The notes under the pieces were generated by a model, which was given only the letters and a program-made list of their open reading frames with translations, did no database searches and was not told the DNA's origin. Source: Toxonevra muliebris (Eukaryota > Arthropoda > Insecta > Diptera > Pallopteridae). Taken from it: a DNA stretch of 64,000 nt. Below are positions 48,061 through 59,470 of this stretch, piece by piece (position 1 is the stretch's first letter; each line of letters opens with the position of its first letter). The stretch is taken from positions 93,985,235 through 94,049,234 of the forward strand of contig OY829326.1 of the NCBI GenBank assembly GCA_963691655.1. The letters run 5' to 3'. Both the position numbers and the translations under genes were made by a program.

Positions 48061-49554
48061 CGACTTAATCAGGGTTTTCTCTTTTTATACTTGTTTGTTT
48101 TCAATTCTTCATTTCTCTTCATTATATGATTGTAATTATGTAAAATTTATGACTTTGAAGTACAAAGCTTCACCTAAACTCGGAGTTTGATTTTATAATC
48201 GCCTTACATAGAATTTTAAAAAAAGTATGAATATAAAGATTCGTTAAATAATATGATTCGTTAAATTTTTGTTGATATTCCTATTATAAAAAAAGCTCAA
48301 AATCCTTTACCTTCTGCCTCCTTCCCCTCTCCTCTCTACATATGCGCCGCCTATGACCACACAACTTATATAAAGTGCAAAAACGATTGTAAAAATAAAG
48401 TTATTAAAAGATATTTGCGATTTAAAGAAATAGAGGGAGAGAGTGCGTAATTGTGCTTGGCTGTCTTTGTTATCTTGCAATAATTACGTTGCAGTTATTA
48501 TCAACAATGACTGGTTACAATAAATTGAATTATTATTAACAATTCTCTATAAGTTTGGTGACTTTTATCAAACGTAACTGCTAAAATGGATAATTTTTTT
48601 TTTTCTTTTTTTTTGAGCTGAGCTAGTACTCCACATATCTCAAATAGTATAGTTAATTTATATGAATGTACATAAGTATGCGACTGTGTGTTCAAAAAGT
48701 TGGTCAAAATGTTGTTAATTAATCACATTAGAGTTTTGAATTATATATGTTTGTAAGCGTTAGCGAGCACTCAAGCCAAGTTAGCAGCCAACAGCGAGTT
48801 TTATAAATATTTACTAAAGTATGTACATACATATAATATTTGCACAGTGTTAAGTTGTGGCCATTGACAACACTTTAAACATGAGCATGGAGTGGGGTAG
48901 AGTGGGCTGCAACTGAATTGAATTGAATGGTAGAGAGAAGCTGCATACTTTTTTCCTTTTTTTCATGAATTTATCTTAAGGCAAGTTTACATTAATTGAT
49001 ACCGTCAGTGCGTGTCAGATATCATGGTCATTAGGTTGATGTTTTTGTTGTTTTTTCATAGTAGTTTTTCTCTAATTAATTTCAGTTTTGTAAAAAAAAA
49101 ATGATAAAACTTAAAACCACAAATTGCTGGTTTAAACATTTAGTAACTAATATAGTTAGTAGTCGTTTTATGGTTGTTGTTTTTTTCTGTTTTTGTAAAT
49201 AATTATGTCACACTAATTTGTAAACAATAATAAATGTCGCGGTTATTTGCATACGAATTAAGTAATAAATTTATGGAATTTACATACACACAGATAAACA
49301 CTCAGCAAAGCTTTTAATGTTTTTCCATTGGTTCTTTTGCATTGGTTCGATTTGCTCGATTATCGAGGATCAGGTGGAAGTTTCTAATAACTCTTCTCTA
49401 TCAGATGACGAAAGACTTGATGTTTTGAAGGTTGTTGGCAGGTAGAATGCAGAACTTAATAAACTACTACATCTTGAACGAAGATAGTGTGACGGGCAGC
49501 AATTGTTAAACCTTCCGACTGATACTCCACGGTTGGGATGAATTGGTTAGTGAG
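48061..49554. other. AT-rich spacer
   Basis: No gene recognised. T run at 48,594-48,614, GA-rich patch near 48,430, and GTT tracts near 49,060 and 49,175. Confidence 0.4.
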
Positions 49555-50680
49555 TGATGAACTGGTTTTTACCCAAGGTGCAATATATTCAACTTCGATG
49601 GATTCTTAATGGACAACCAAGCTAGTAGTAGTGCATACATATTCCGAACCCAGCAAGTTTAATGAATCAATTGCTTAAGGTAGCCACACTTTGGTGTTGC
49701 AAGCTGAGGTATATGCCATTGACATTACTGAGGAATAGAGGGGCAACTCTAATTAGGAACTATTGCTTCGAAAGTCGAGAACCAAGTGATTCCAGACCCT
49801 TATTCCAAACCTTAAACAAGAGCTTGTCGCTCTCCTTGTCCATAATTGTTCCGTCAGTTGCAGACCTCAAACTGTTATTTATTTGTGTGCTCAGATATCA
49901 GCTACATAAATTAGGTTTGCCCAATGGGACAGAATAGAATGCCGTCTGTGTCTGGAGTATGACGAGAGGACAACTCACCTCACTCAAAAAACCTCCAAGA
50001 GTAAAATTTCCTATGAAAAGCTTTTCACTTTGAGTTTCCGATTCAGTGACAATGAAACTGCAGGACATTTCACCTATGAACGTCGTACCTTTTGTTGAAC
50101 GAAATATGCTTAATTAGGCAAACATTTCTTGATAAACGAAAACTTCATCTATTAAAGTTGTCGTCTAAGTCTGAATTTTCACAGGCCGATATTTTTTACT
50201 CTTCTGGCCGATTAATCGAACAGTCCGGTTCTATAATTTTCCTAGAGAACCTATTGGGCAAATTCTTGTTGTTTTTGTATATACCAACGCAATCAGAGCG
50301 TTAAACTCATTCAAGATATCCTCGAAGTTAACTAGAGAATTGCTTCCTGAACATAGATGGTAATGAGATAGTCGACTACTTGGCAAAGAAGGCGGCGGCC
50401 AAGAATTGCATTGGTTCCGAACCCTTTTAGGAATAGTAAAAATACTTTAAAACAAAAACTAAGAGGGAGAAAAAATCTGTAGGTCAACCTAATGGATACA
50501 GTTTCTTAAACTTTGGCAGACTAAGCTTCCAATAAGCTGTAACTCGAAAAGAGCAGCTCTCTATTTAAAGCTTAACACAAATCAACTCTGAATCATAATG
50601 GGTTTCCTTTCAGGGCATTGCAAATTGGGGGAGCACATGAAAAATCAAGGCATAGGATAGGACAGCACTACTGGCTAACT
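49555..50680 (+). pseudogene. LINE RNase H tails, two pieces joined
   Basis: First piece: a degraded RNase H region with VLQAEVYAIDIT near 49,692-49,730, then LRYQLHKLGLPNGTE and CRLCLEYDERTTHL (49,890-49,980), a zinc-knuckle tail. Second piece: NEIVDYLAKKAAAKN near 50,359-50,405, the closing RNase H motif, and MGFLSGHCKLGEHMKNQGIG near 50,598-50,657. The second is the same family as the copy at 13.3 kb. Tails in tandem order imply two insertions or a rearrangement. Many stops. Confidence 0.65.
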
Positions 50681-51172
50681 TGCTCTCTTGCAGTTACATT
50701 TCTGTTGACGCCGAGGCTGCATACGATAACATAAATGGTTTTCCAGCGCACCATCTGATACAATTTCAATGCCTACTAACGACATTTCTTAATTTACACG
50801 TACGAAATATATGTGAGTTTACGTTCAGCATTTACCCGCGGACAATGTTTAAAAATGACTGTTTTAGACACAATATATTTTCTCGCTGATTTTGGTTTTC
50901 TTATTCCGGGATCTCTCAAATATCAACAGAAAAAAGCAAATGTAAAAATAAAAATATGTGTAAAGAGAAATTAAAAGATTACGATGGTACAGCCGAAGCT
51001 GAATCTTCCTCTTTCGCCTTGTTTCCTTGTGATATTGCTTTGAATTTGAAGATGATTTAGACTTACGATTTAATTATTTCCCCGGACATTTCGGCTTTCA
51101 AACTTCTTCTTTGAACTGATTTTATCCTTTCTAATTTATTTTTGAATTAATGTTTATTATAATTGAATAATA
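50681..51172. other. Spacer with possible RT scrap
   Basis: The 69-codon frame from 50,680 contains SVDAEAAYDNIN, which resembles the LDxExAFDN motif A of LINE reverse transcriptases. The rest of that frame does not match, so this is only a hint. Nothing else recognised. Confidence 0.25.
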
Positions 51173-51562
51173 GTAGCTGTGTTTTATTCGTCAGCTAGTT
51201 TAACATGTGCGAATAAAACGACCAAGTTGTTAAGCCTCTTCTTCGTTATATTGTTATTCACAATGAAACTGCTCAGCAGCTAGAGGTGAAAAATTTATAT
51301 GGATCCCAGTTATTGCGATTAATCGTGGGCATTGCTTTTAGTTTTTATCCTTTATAAGAGTATTTAACGATGATTTTAACTTATTTTCACCAACAGCCAT
51401 TTTGAATCTTTTCCATTTTTGTTTTTTTGCAAACTGTCATTCTTCTTCTTTCACTATTGGCAGTTCACAATAGAATTTGATATAGCTAAAATATTCGTTA
51501 AGTACACATTATCGCTGCTGGTTATACATAACTAGAAGCAACTGGCGAATAAAACGCAACTA
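51173..51562. mobile_element. Small TIR element with GTTTTATTCG motifs
   Basis: Left: agctgtgttttattcgtcag then ctagttt. Right inverted: actagttgcgttttattcgc then cagtt. A third, inverted copy (gtgcgaataaaacgacc) lies 30 bases inside the left end. About 390 bases, non-coding. Ends match only over roughly 20-25 bases, so it is less certain than other elements. Confidence 0.4.
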
Positions 51563-53788
51563 GTGTTAGATTTTGTTGATTTTCAACTTTCAAACTCTGC
51601 TGTTTCTTTAAATTTCTCTTTTTCAATTCTTAGAAATCGCACAATATTGAATATGTATGTAATAAATAAATATCACATTCCAATGCATATTTTCTTTTAC
51701 ACCTCACTGAATCATGCAAACAAATAAAAAAGGAAAAACTGCAGGACATAAAATGTGCTCACCTTGTTTGGTTTTCTTTAATTTACAGCTCCTTGGTAAA
51801 GTGAATTGAGACAAAGTCGGAATTTTCAAAGTATAAATAAATTTGCTTTGATCTTATTCAATGTAAAATTTTTACACATTTTTTAAGTCATTAAGAATTT
51901 CATAATTACGCATATATTCAGAGATATAAATTTCAAATGCAATGTATTGATATAGTCCATAGCCGCATACAGAAGAGTAGCTAAGAATGCTCAACCCAAA
52001 ACATACATTATTGCTTTGTTTTTAGAGCCCCTCTTAACAGTTTTTTCTACCACTCCCCTGTTTTCCATATTCATTTCGAATACAATATGAAACGGTTTCA
52101 TGCTGTCGGACAATGCTGACCCATTCAAGTGTTAAGAGTAAACAGGGAATGATTCGACGTATGAATGAGTTCGTGGTGATGATGATTATGCACTCGCCTG
52201 CGCCTGTGGGTGCGCCTTAACGCTACTCGTATTTGTTTTAAGTCTCTTTTTTTTCTTTTCTTTTTTTCCCTGTTTCTCTACTTTTTTCTTTATGAATGAG
52301 CATTTTTCCTTCTGCTTTGATGCATGGAATTTGGTATTTCGGGAATATGTACTAAGAAAAAATTTCATTGATTTTTTCTTTCATGTGAAGGGGCCAGGTT
52401 CAGTCAAGAATTTGTCAAGAATACAATTGAAAAATCATCGATATGGAAAGTACAATTTATATAATTTAAAAATAAATGTTTTCATTAAATTGAAGCTTTG
52501 CTTATAAATTATAAGAATTTTTAAATAAGAAAGGGGAAATATTTATAAAGAGCTCAATTAAAGTTCGATTATTTTAAATAATTTCGTTGGTGGAAAAAAG
52601 TCACGCTTTATTGACGTTAATTGTATTAAAACTTCGTAGGGTAAGAAATTCGTTTTTATTTCTGAATATCTGTGTTTGTGGCACCATCCTCGAGCTGGTG
52701 AAACAATAAAATTCTTATTTGAAAATGGCTGAAATAAATTTTAAGGGCCTCGTTGTTGGGACAAGATTATGTAAACTTAATTAGTGAAGCTAATGTATAC
52801 TTGGAAAGAAACTTAGGGAAGCCTCAACTACAGTTTTAACCTATCATATTTAATAGTGCTCGACTCAGTGTGTGCAGTAAGGTGGATCACCAAAAAAAAG
52901 TTGAGTGTCTCAGCACCTATTTCAAAGTTCACCTCGAGAGTTTTTTAGGGTAAAAAAATTTCCGTTAGGAGTCTTGAAAAACCGCTAAAACAATCTTTTT
53001 ATCATAACATGCTTATTTGATGTCCGATCATCAAGTGTGATACATATATCGTTGAAAATCTCTACGAGTCCGACCTAGTTCTTCTGACTTCTGATGTCAC
53101 CTTCGAGTAGTTTTTTCAGCATTTTCACTTTTTAAACGAAATATAGAGGTTATTAAATTTTTTTAAGAAATGATATTAATACCCTCTAAAAATAATTGAA
53201 CTTTTGCTAAGAAAGTTTCTTTTTCCATTCGAAGACAAAAAGTTATAGCAAGTCTAAGTTTCAGAACTAATTCTGTGCAAATGATTTATTATGAAATTTC
53301 GGAAAAAAAACTCAGAATTATTAACTACAAATAGGTGTAGTCTGATATCCAAGTAGTTGTAGTTAATATCAAATGTTTTCTTTCGTTAACCCAAAAAAGG
53401 TGGGGCTATTGTAATGGTTGAGTATGCTATATGAATATGAGTATGCTATACTTGAAAAACTCCCAAACTAAGAGGTATGGAGTGTAGTTGGAGAATTCTT
53501 ATGTTCACAAACAATTTTTCTCTTTATACGAAACATTTTTCCCATAGATTCTAAAAACTATAACCTTAAACTTTTCTTTACCTTTATCTCGAAAGTCTGT
53601 CTCTACAGCCTTCAGATTCAAGTTAAATTGCTCTAGAATACATTTGAAATCGTAAGTCTGATGAATAAATTAATTTTTGTGGCACAGTGCACTTAGTCTC
53701 CAATAAGTTTTCAAAGCCTCTAGGACAAGCCTTTGAATGTTTGCATTGGAATGATAAATTGGTAAAATATCACATGTTTTAAGAATAA
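51563..53788. other. AT-rich spacer
   Basis: No gene recognised. TTTTCTTT-type runs near 52,240-52,290. At 52,877 the text gtaaggtggatcaccaaaaa resembles an end of element A, but no partner end was found. Confidence 0.35.
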
Positions 53789-54116
53789 AGGCTCTGGCAC
53801 ATAGAATCCGTTGTGTACGTGAGAGCGAAGTATACAACTGACACGAAGTAAGCGAAGGAGAGAGGTGACACAAAGCATACGTTGTCAACGGATACACAAT
53901 TATACACATCATAAGCAAAACTAATCCGCTGATGGCTGCAACACCCTCAACTCCCTCTCAACGTATGGTAAAGTTGAGAGTTGCCCAACTTCTTGCGTTA
54001 CTTAAACGTATACGTTGTGTATGGACCACACCACATACGATTTCATATATTTTATAGTAGTTGCCAGTTGTATACTTCGCTCTCACGTACACAACGGACT
54101 CTATGTGCCAGAGCCT
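53789..54116. mobile_element. PIF/Harbinger-type MITE, 328 bp
   Basis: TAA flanks both sides (53,786 and 54,117), consistent with the TWA target of PIF/Harbinger. The arms begin aggctctggcacatagaatc and are inverted copies over about 55 bases (one or two changes). The interior is non-coding. Frames on both strands with the shared text SRTQR are translations of the arms, not genes. Confidence 0.85.
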
Positions 54117-54339
54117 TAAGCCTCAACTCAAAAACTCACTGTTCTTCTTTTCAACACTTATGTTTTCTATATACATTTTCATTAAAAGATTTGAAAACAA
54201 TTAATCCATTGAAAAGCAATCTGAATGTGGTGGATCAGTCCCCTCTGTGAGCCTCTCTTAAAAATGTGGATTTATGACATTAAACATTTTATTCAGCGTC
54301 AGTTATAGATGCCGTTTTTCTGAAGAGTTTTGATTTTAT
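54117..54339. other. Spacer
   Basis: Nothing recognised in these 220 bases. Confidence 0.3.
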
Positions 54340-54985
54340 GGTTTGGATTTTAGTACTATTTTAGGTTGATCTGTTTGTTTGTCAAAATTTTGATCTAAAA
54401 TTTTCTCCGAGTTTGATTTGAATTTAGTCTGAATTTTTGCTGAGTTTTTCGCTAAACTGGTCTGAAGTTTTTTCCCGGTTTTAATCTTTTTGTCCTGAAA
54501 TGAAGTTAGGTCTGAATTTTGGTCTGCCTTTTTATCTGATTTTTGGTTTGAATTCGATCAGAAATTAGACTGAATTTTAGTCTGAATTTTTGTTTGGTTT
54601 TTGAATTGAAGAATTTAGTCTCAATTTTGGTCAGAGTTTTGGTCTGATTTGTTATCTGAATTTCGTCAGAATTTGGTCTGAAATGAATCTGAATTTTGAT
54701 CTGATTTTTGGTTTAAATTAGGCCTCTAATTGGGTCTGATTTTTGGTTTGAATTTAGCTTCTTTTTTTGCTTTAATTTAGATTGACTTTTGTTCTAAATT
54801 GATATCTGATTTTTGGCCTGAATTTGGTCAGAATTTTAGTTTGAATTTTGGTATTTCTTTGGCTGGTTTTTGGTCTATCTTCTGGTCTAACTTTTGAGTC
54901 TGATTTTTGAACTGAATTCGGTCTCCATTTTGATCTGAATTTAGATTTGAATTTTGATGTGAGTTTTTATAAAATTTTTGGAATG
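54340..54985. repeat. Degenerate GGTCTGAATTTT array, copy B
   Basis: About 645 bases of the same imperfect units as at 13,976-14,626 (ggtctgaattttggtctg, tctgatttttggtttgaat), in the same orientation, poor in C. Units of roughly 11-18 bases, no strict period. Confidence 0.8.
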
Positions 54986-55247
54986 GCTTCGGTCCGCAAC
55001 TGCTATTTTATTGCTAATAATATTAAACTCTAAGCAAATTTTTAGATATATGCTTAGAAAACTTAGTATAAAATAAATAAAAGGAAACAGATTTCTGTGT
55101 TGATCCCAGAACCCTGAAAGCTAGCACAAGTGATTAAACTAGTACGCTTGGCTATTCTGATCATGAAAAGTTTTATTATTTTATTGCTAAGCTTTAATAT
55201 TGCCTACTGGCTTTTATTAAATTTTACATTCTTTTGTCTAATTTCAG
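54986..55247. other. Spacer ending in splice acceptor
   Basis: AT-rich; holds a weak tRNA-like patch on the minus strand near 55,095-55,165 that I did not accept, and the polypyrimidine tract for the acceptor at 55,247. Confidence 0.4.
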
Positions 55248-55853
55248 ATGTTTAATGTTCTTTTTTCCTGAAGAGAAAAAGGCATACAACACAAAGCAGA
55301 TTATTCTAATTAAATAAAAAAAAAGAGACGAAGAAATTGTAACGAATTTGCTTTTCCAAACGAAAAGTAGAAAAACCAAATACACAAACAAGCAACAACA
55401 AAAGTTTCCTTTTGGATTTTTAATTACGGCACACATTTTCCGCAATTACAATTCGAGGCAGACAAACTGCAAGCTTCTCTGCCACACTAACTGCGCCCCT
55501 TGCTGCAAGCATAAAACGAGCAGTGGTGCAATTAATGATGGAAGTTGTGCTGAAAAATTGCAAAAGATTTCACCAATGACAGCAATGAAGCTGAATGAAA
55601 AATTTTCCAACGACGGTAACTAACAAAAAAAAAAAAAGAAGAAAACGAGCAATTTTCCTACTATTTGAAACAGTTTTTGTTTTTTGTTTGTTTTTGATTT
55701 CGTTTCTGTGACGCATTTTTATTGAAAAAAAAGTTTTTGTTTTTGTCGCGAATTTCTGTTTTCTTTTCCTATTTAACGAAAATAAGATAATTTTGATTTA
55801 AAATACCTACGACTTAAAGTTTAACGAGTTAAAAAAAAAAAAAAATTTACAAA
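55248..55853 (+). other. Likely 5' untranslated part of the pigs-like exon
   Basis: A strong 3' splice site, cttttgtctaatttcag, ends at 55,247, so the exon bearing the start codon probably begins at 55,248 and runs to the donor at 56,022. The segment is richer in C/G and CA-rich than its surroundings (for example around 55,440-55,610) and ends with A runs just before the ATG. Several short upstream ATGs exist (55,248 is itself ATG), which would be unusual for an efficient leader, so a start of transcription inside this block is an alternative. A 91-residue reading frame at 55,348-55,623 resembles nothing I know. Confidence 0.5.
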
Positions 55854-56021
55854 ATGGCGATGCTCGAAGCACGGCCTTATAGGCCTTTCAAATCGAGCGA
55901 AGAATATCTCGAGGCAATGAAAGAGGATTTGGCCGAATGGCTGAGCACTTTGTATCCGGAGCTGATGATAAACGCTGAAAATTTTATGGATCGCTTGGAT
56001 ACGGGCGTAGCACTGTGCAAG
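55854..56021 (+). CDS. pigs: First coding exon of a GAS2-like cytoskeletal linker (pigs ortholog), partial
   Basis: This is 56 codons from an ATG preceded by an A-rich context (aaaATGGCG) to a consensus splice donor (AAG|gtaagt at 56,022). The protein starts [20 protein letters not shown] and reaches VALCK. Residues about 20-56 look like the start of a calponin-homology domain: an amphipathic helix ([10 protein letters not shown]), then [14 protein letters not shown], the G-V-x-L-C motif of the family. GAS2 proteins join this CH domain, which binds actin, to a GAR domain that binds microtubules; the fly member Pigs is a cytolinker reported as a Notch target. Only the N-terminus is here: the next exon should resume the CH domain, and I did not find it before the window ends. 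Codon quality and GC content stand out from the flanks. The match to pigs is from memory of the family, so the ortholog name is slightly less sure than the GAS2 call. Confidence 0.86.
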
Positions 56022-56594
56022 GTAAGTGTTAAAAAGTAAAATTTTATTATTATTTTATTGCTATAAGAGAAGTGAAATTTCATTTCCCTAATTACAACAA
56101 CAGAGTATAAATAACTTTTACTTTTATTGACTGTGAGTGCACTCACTCTAATTACAAATAAATTCACACCATTTCAATGCAAATTCAAGTACCTAAGTAT
56201 ATATCTATATGAAAAAATAATGCATGAGATACAAACATGCATCTGAAGTATGCTTGCTTTCTGCTTTTTTAACTGACAATGATTTTTATTTTATTTTATA
56301 TAATAATAATTTCCTCTCAACTTTTATGCCATCCATAGACGAAACAAATTTGTCTGTCTGTCCGTTCCTCCCTCTTTAATTTTTCTCGTTGTCATAAATT
56401 CTCAACTGCATTTATGCATGAATTAAATTGGTCTCTTTTTATTTGTTATTTCATTTATTTTTTTTTAATAGGGAACGCATTTTACTGCAAGTTCCTATAC
56501 GCAGTACACACTCGTTCCCTACTTTATCTTGACTACAAGTAATGTGTAAATTTACACAATTTTTTCTTCTTGTTCTGATAAGTGCAACAATTAC

Positions 56595-56616
56595 TGTTGC
56601 TGCTGCTGCTGCTGCC
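56595..56616 (+). repeat. CTG/TGC microsatellite
   Basis: About seven TGC units within a longer GTT/CTG-rich patch (56,590-56,640); intronic. Confidence 0.9.
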
Positions 56617-59084
56617 TGTTGTTTGTTGTTTTTGTTGTTCTATAAATCATGTGTATTCTGTGTCATCCGGTTCAAAGAAATTTATTTATTTATATTTACT
56701 TTATTATTGATGCTGTTGTTGTTGCATCATAATCATTATAATTATATTTATATATAAATTGCACTTAATGTTAATAATAAAGAAAACAGAGCTGGGCATA
56801 TCAGAAAAATTTAAATAAATTCAGAATAAAACTAAGTTCTAACTAAAAAGCCTTACACATAGCAAGCGTTTTAATAAGAATATCTCTTCTATGAGAATCG
56901 AATGTGCTTGTAGTCCAAGGTTTTTGATCTTAGCAAATATTAGGTTATGTTAAAACGATTGGCTGACAGTTCTAAAACTAGGTCCCTATGGTTCCACTTC
57001 AAGCCATTTGAAACATTGAGTGCTTTTTTGAAAGCTAAGTAAAAGTCTTATCTAAATATCAATCAAGCCTTTTAAATCATCTGCAATGAGAAATTTTTTT
57101 GCTAGGCAAACATTTTGGTATCCTAATTCTAAAGCTGGTAGAAGAGGTCGACTGACCCTTTTCCCATACATATTGTTCAAAATTAAAGTAAAATTTTGAC
57201 CCTCAGAAGATTTCTAGATTTACCATTGAATGTCTTGATATTTCTTTCTTGTTTCCACAGCTTTTATATTTATTCTTACATATATAAAATCCATTCTATT
57301 TAGGTATCTTGAAGTAGTGCAATATCCTACAATCACTCAAGTCACTTGCAGATTTTTCGTTCGCCGACTATCTAGTTTAAGTAGGTGATTTTAAAGTCAT
57401 AAGATCTGCATTTCCATGATCTCAAAAAAAGGTTGCATTCCTTTGACTCCAAAAAGGCTTGAAAATGAGTAACCAATCACCGACTACAAACAAGATTTCT
57501 AACTGCATTCTTTATTCTGGAGTCAAATATGCTATTCAATAACTGAAATCAAAAATTATTATTCATTTGTGACTCATACCCTCAATTGATTGCATTTTTT
57601 TACGGCTCTGGAATAAATGAATTGAATTCTTATAGAATCGCTCTCATTTCTGTTTATCAGGAATTAGAGTATTCAAATTCTCAAGAATATAATCAAAACA
57701 TGGAAATGTCTTGACCTTTCCTTTAGACTATTCCGAGATACAATTTAGCCTCAGGGCAGTATTAGCTGCATAAATGTTAAGAGGTAGGAGGTGAAGTATG
57801 ATGCTCAAAGATTTGGTGGCTGTACTTCTCAAAACATCAGTGATGCTTTGATGGGAAATAACTGCCTAATTTCATTTTATTTTCCCCAATACTTTACTGA
57901 GCAATAAAGTTTACATAAAATAACTAACCCGATTCTTTTTTAATATTAAATTAATGAAAAGTGAAGATTATGGAATTATTGAATTTGACTTACCGGGGCG
58001 AATACCGTAAAACTGGAAGTTTGACATTACGTAGTTGTATATTTTATCGAGATTAAGATTAAGGTTCAAATTCCTCCTTTTCCTTGGCCATTACCATTAA
58101 TATAAAAAACAATAAGTTATAAATTATAGTAACTATTTTTTTTATATGCCCGTGATGTATGATTACATCTCTCTACGATTTTGTTGCTCAATTGCTTTCC
58201 AATATGCCTCAGAAAGTTTGGGTACTACTTACTTGCTGGATAATTGATGACATTGTTGACGATATTGGCAAGGACCTAAGGGTTCTACCATTTGGCGTAA
58301 TGTCATTGATTCCATTATAAAAAATTAATATACAAGTAAAATACAATTTCCCGAAGTATGGCCCCGGGGCCTCCACCAGTTAAGGGCCTGCACCAATGCA
58401 AAGTAGTTTTCCAAATAAAACAAAAACCAAAAAAAAACTCATATTCTTACAATGACATTCAAATTTACCAATTAATTTTAATCGTACTTTACATTAAATT
58501 ACAATGTAAAGTAATTGTCAGATGATCAAGAGTATGAGCGTGCATATGTTCGATCTCTCAATGTAAAACTTGGACCCATCGATTATGGAAAAGCGCCTAC
58601 GCTACAATTATTACCGAAATTAAATTTCGTACTGAATTTTTCTTCCCTGTTATCGATTTGCACACGAAGTCGTTGCCGAACGATTCTGTTTTTTTAACTG
58701 GGATAAGCACGATGGATCGATTGATTTTTATCCTTAAGATGTAAACGTTGGTTTAGCCATCGTGCATCTTTCATCTTTTCGAAACAATATGCGAAAAAAG
58801 AAGGAGAATCGATGGAAATTTTTCTTTATCGTATAATTTTACAAAATAATGAACAGTCTATATTTTGCAATGCGGAAAAACCTCTTCGGTGACAAATCAC
58901 AGTGGAAAAGGTCTTTTTCAAAACTAAAGATAATCAAACTGTTTTTGCAAATAAATAAAAAATCGCGTAAGCTCCTCTGATTTAGAACTTCAAAGCATGT
59001 CATAAGACATAAAACTTACGACGTTTACAAAACAAATTAGAGGTATTTTATGGGCAACTATTGTAATTTTGGGGTTTTGTAGTA

Positions 59085-59470
59085 GAAAGGAGAATTTGTG
59101 TTTGCAGGACAGTCAGGCTGCAATTAACCTCCTTACTTAATATTCTTACCACTTTAAAATTAAGTCTGCAATGTAAATTCTGGTTAATTGGAAAGCATAA
59201 TAATCTTTTGTAGGTATGGGTTCCTAGACACACAGGAGCTGATCTGAAGATTAAAAAGGGTTCAGAACCCATACTTTCTGTACCATCTAAAGTAATCAAT
59301 ACCATTATTAGTATGTGTGTCGATTTAATTCACCATCATAATTGGGGGGATCGAAGATCTGCAGATACGCAAAATGCATGTTATCTTTCATCTCAAAGTG
59401 TCAAACAAACTTTATTTTGTCAATCAACAAAAAGAACTGCCGGTTGCTAATGGGATTATGTGCAGGTGAC
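59085..59470 (+). pseudogene. LINE RNase H fragment
   Basis: The plus strand reads QDSQAAINLLT (catalytic aspartate motif of RNase H) near 59,106. In other frames it continues WVPRHTGADLKIKKGSEPIL near 59,217 (G-H-x-G normally followed by GNExAD, here GADLKIK) and SSQSVKQTLFCQSTKRTAGC near 59,392, the usual LRQAKLFL...KRT block. Stops and frame changes throughout. No RT or zinc-knuckle part seen. The minus-strand frame overlapping it is a shadow. Confidence 0.65.

Noticed and set aside
53670..54250. Two opposite-strand frames both containing SRTQR
   Set aside because: They translate the two inverted arms of the Harbinger-type MITE.
55095..55165. tRNA-like patch on the minus strand
   Set aside because: Has gggttctgggatc instead of a true B box and no convincing stems.
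58515..58697. 60-codon frame starting SDDQEYERAYVRSLNVKLG after an acceptor-like tgtcag
   Set aside because: Reads like protein at first but matches nothing I know, does not continue the GAS2 CH domain, and has no donor where needed.
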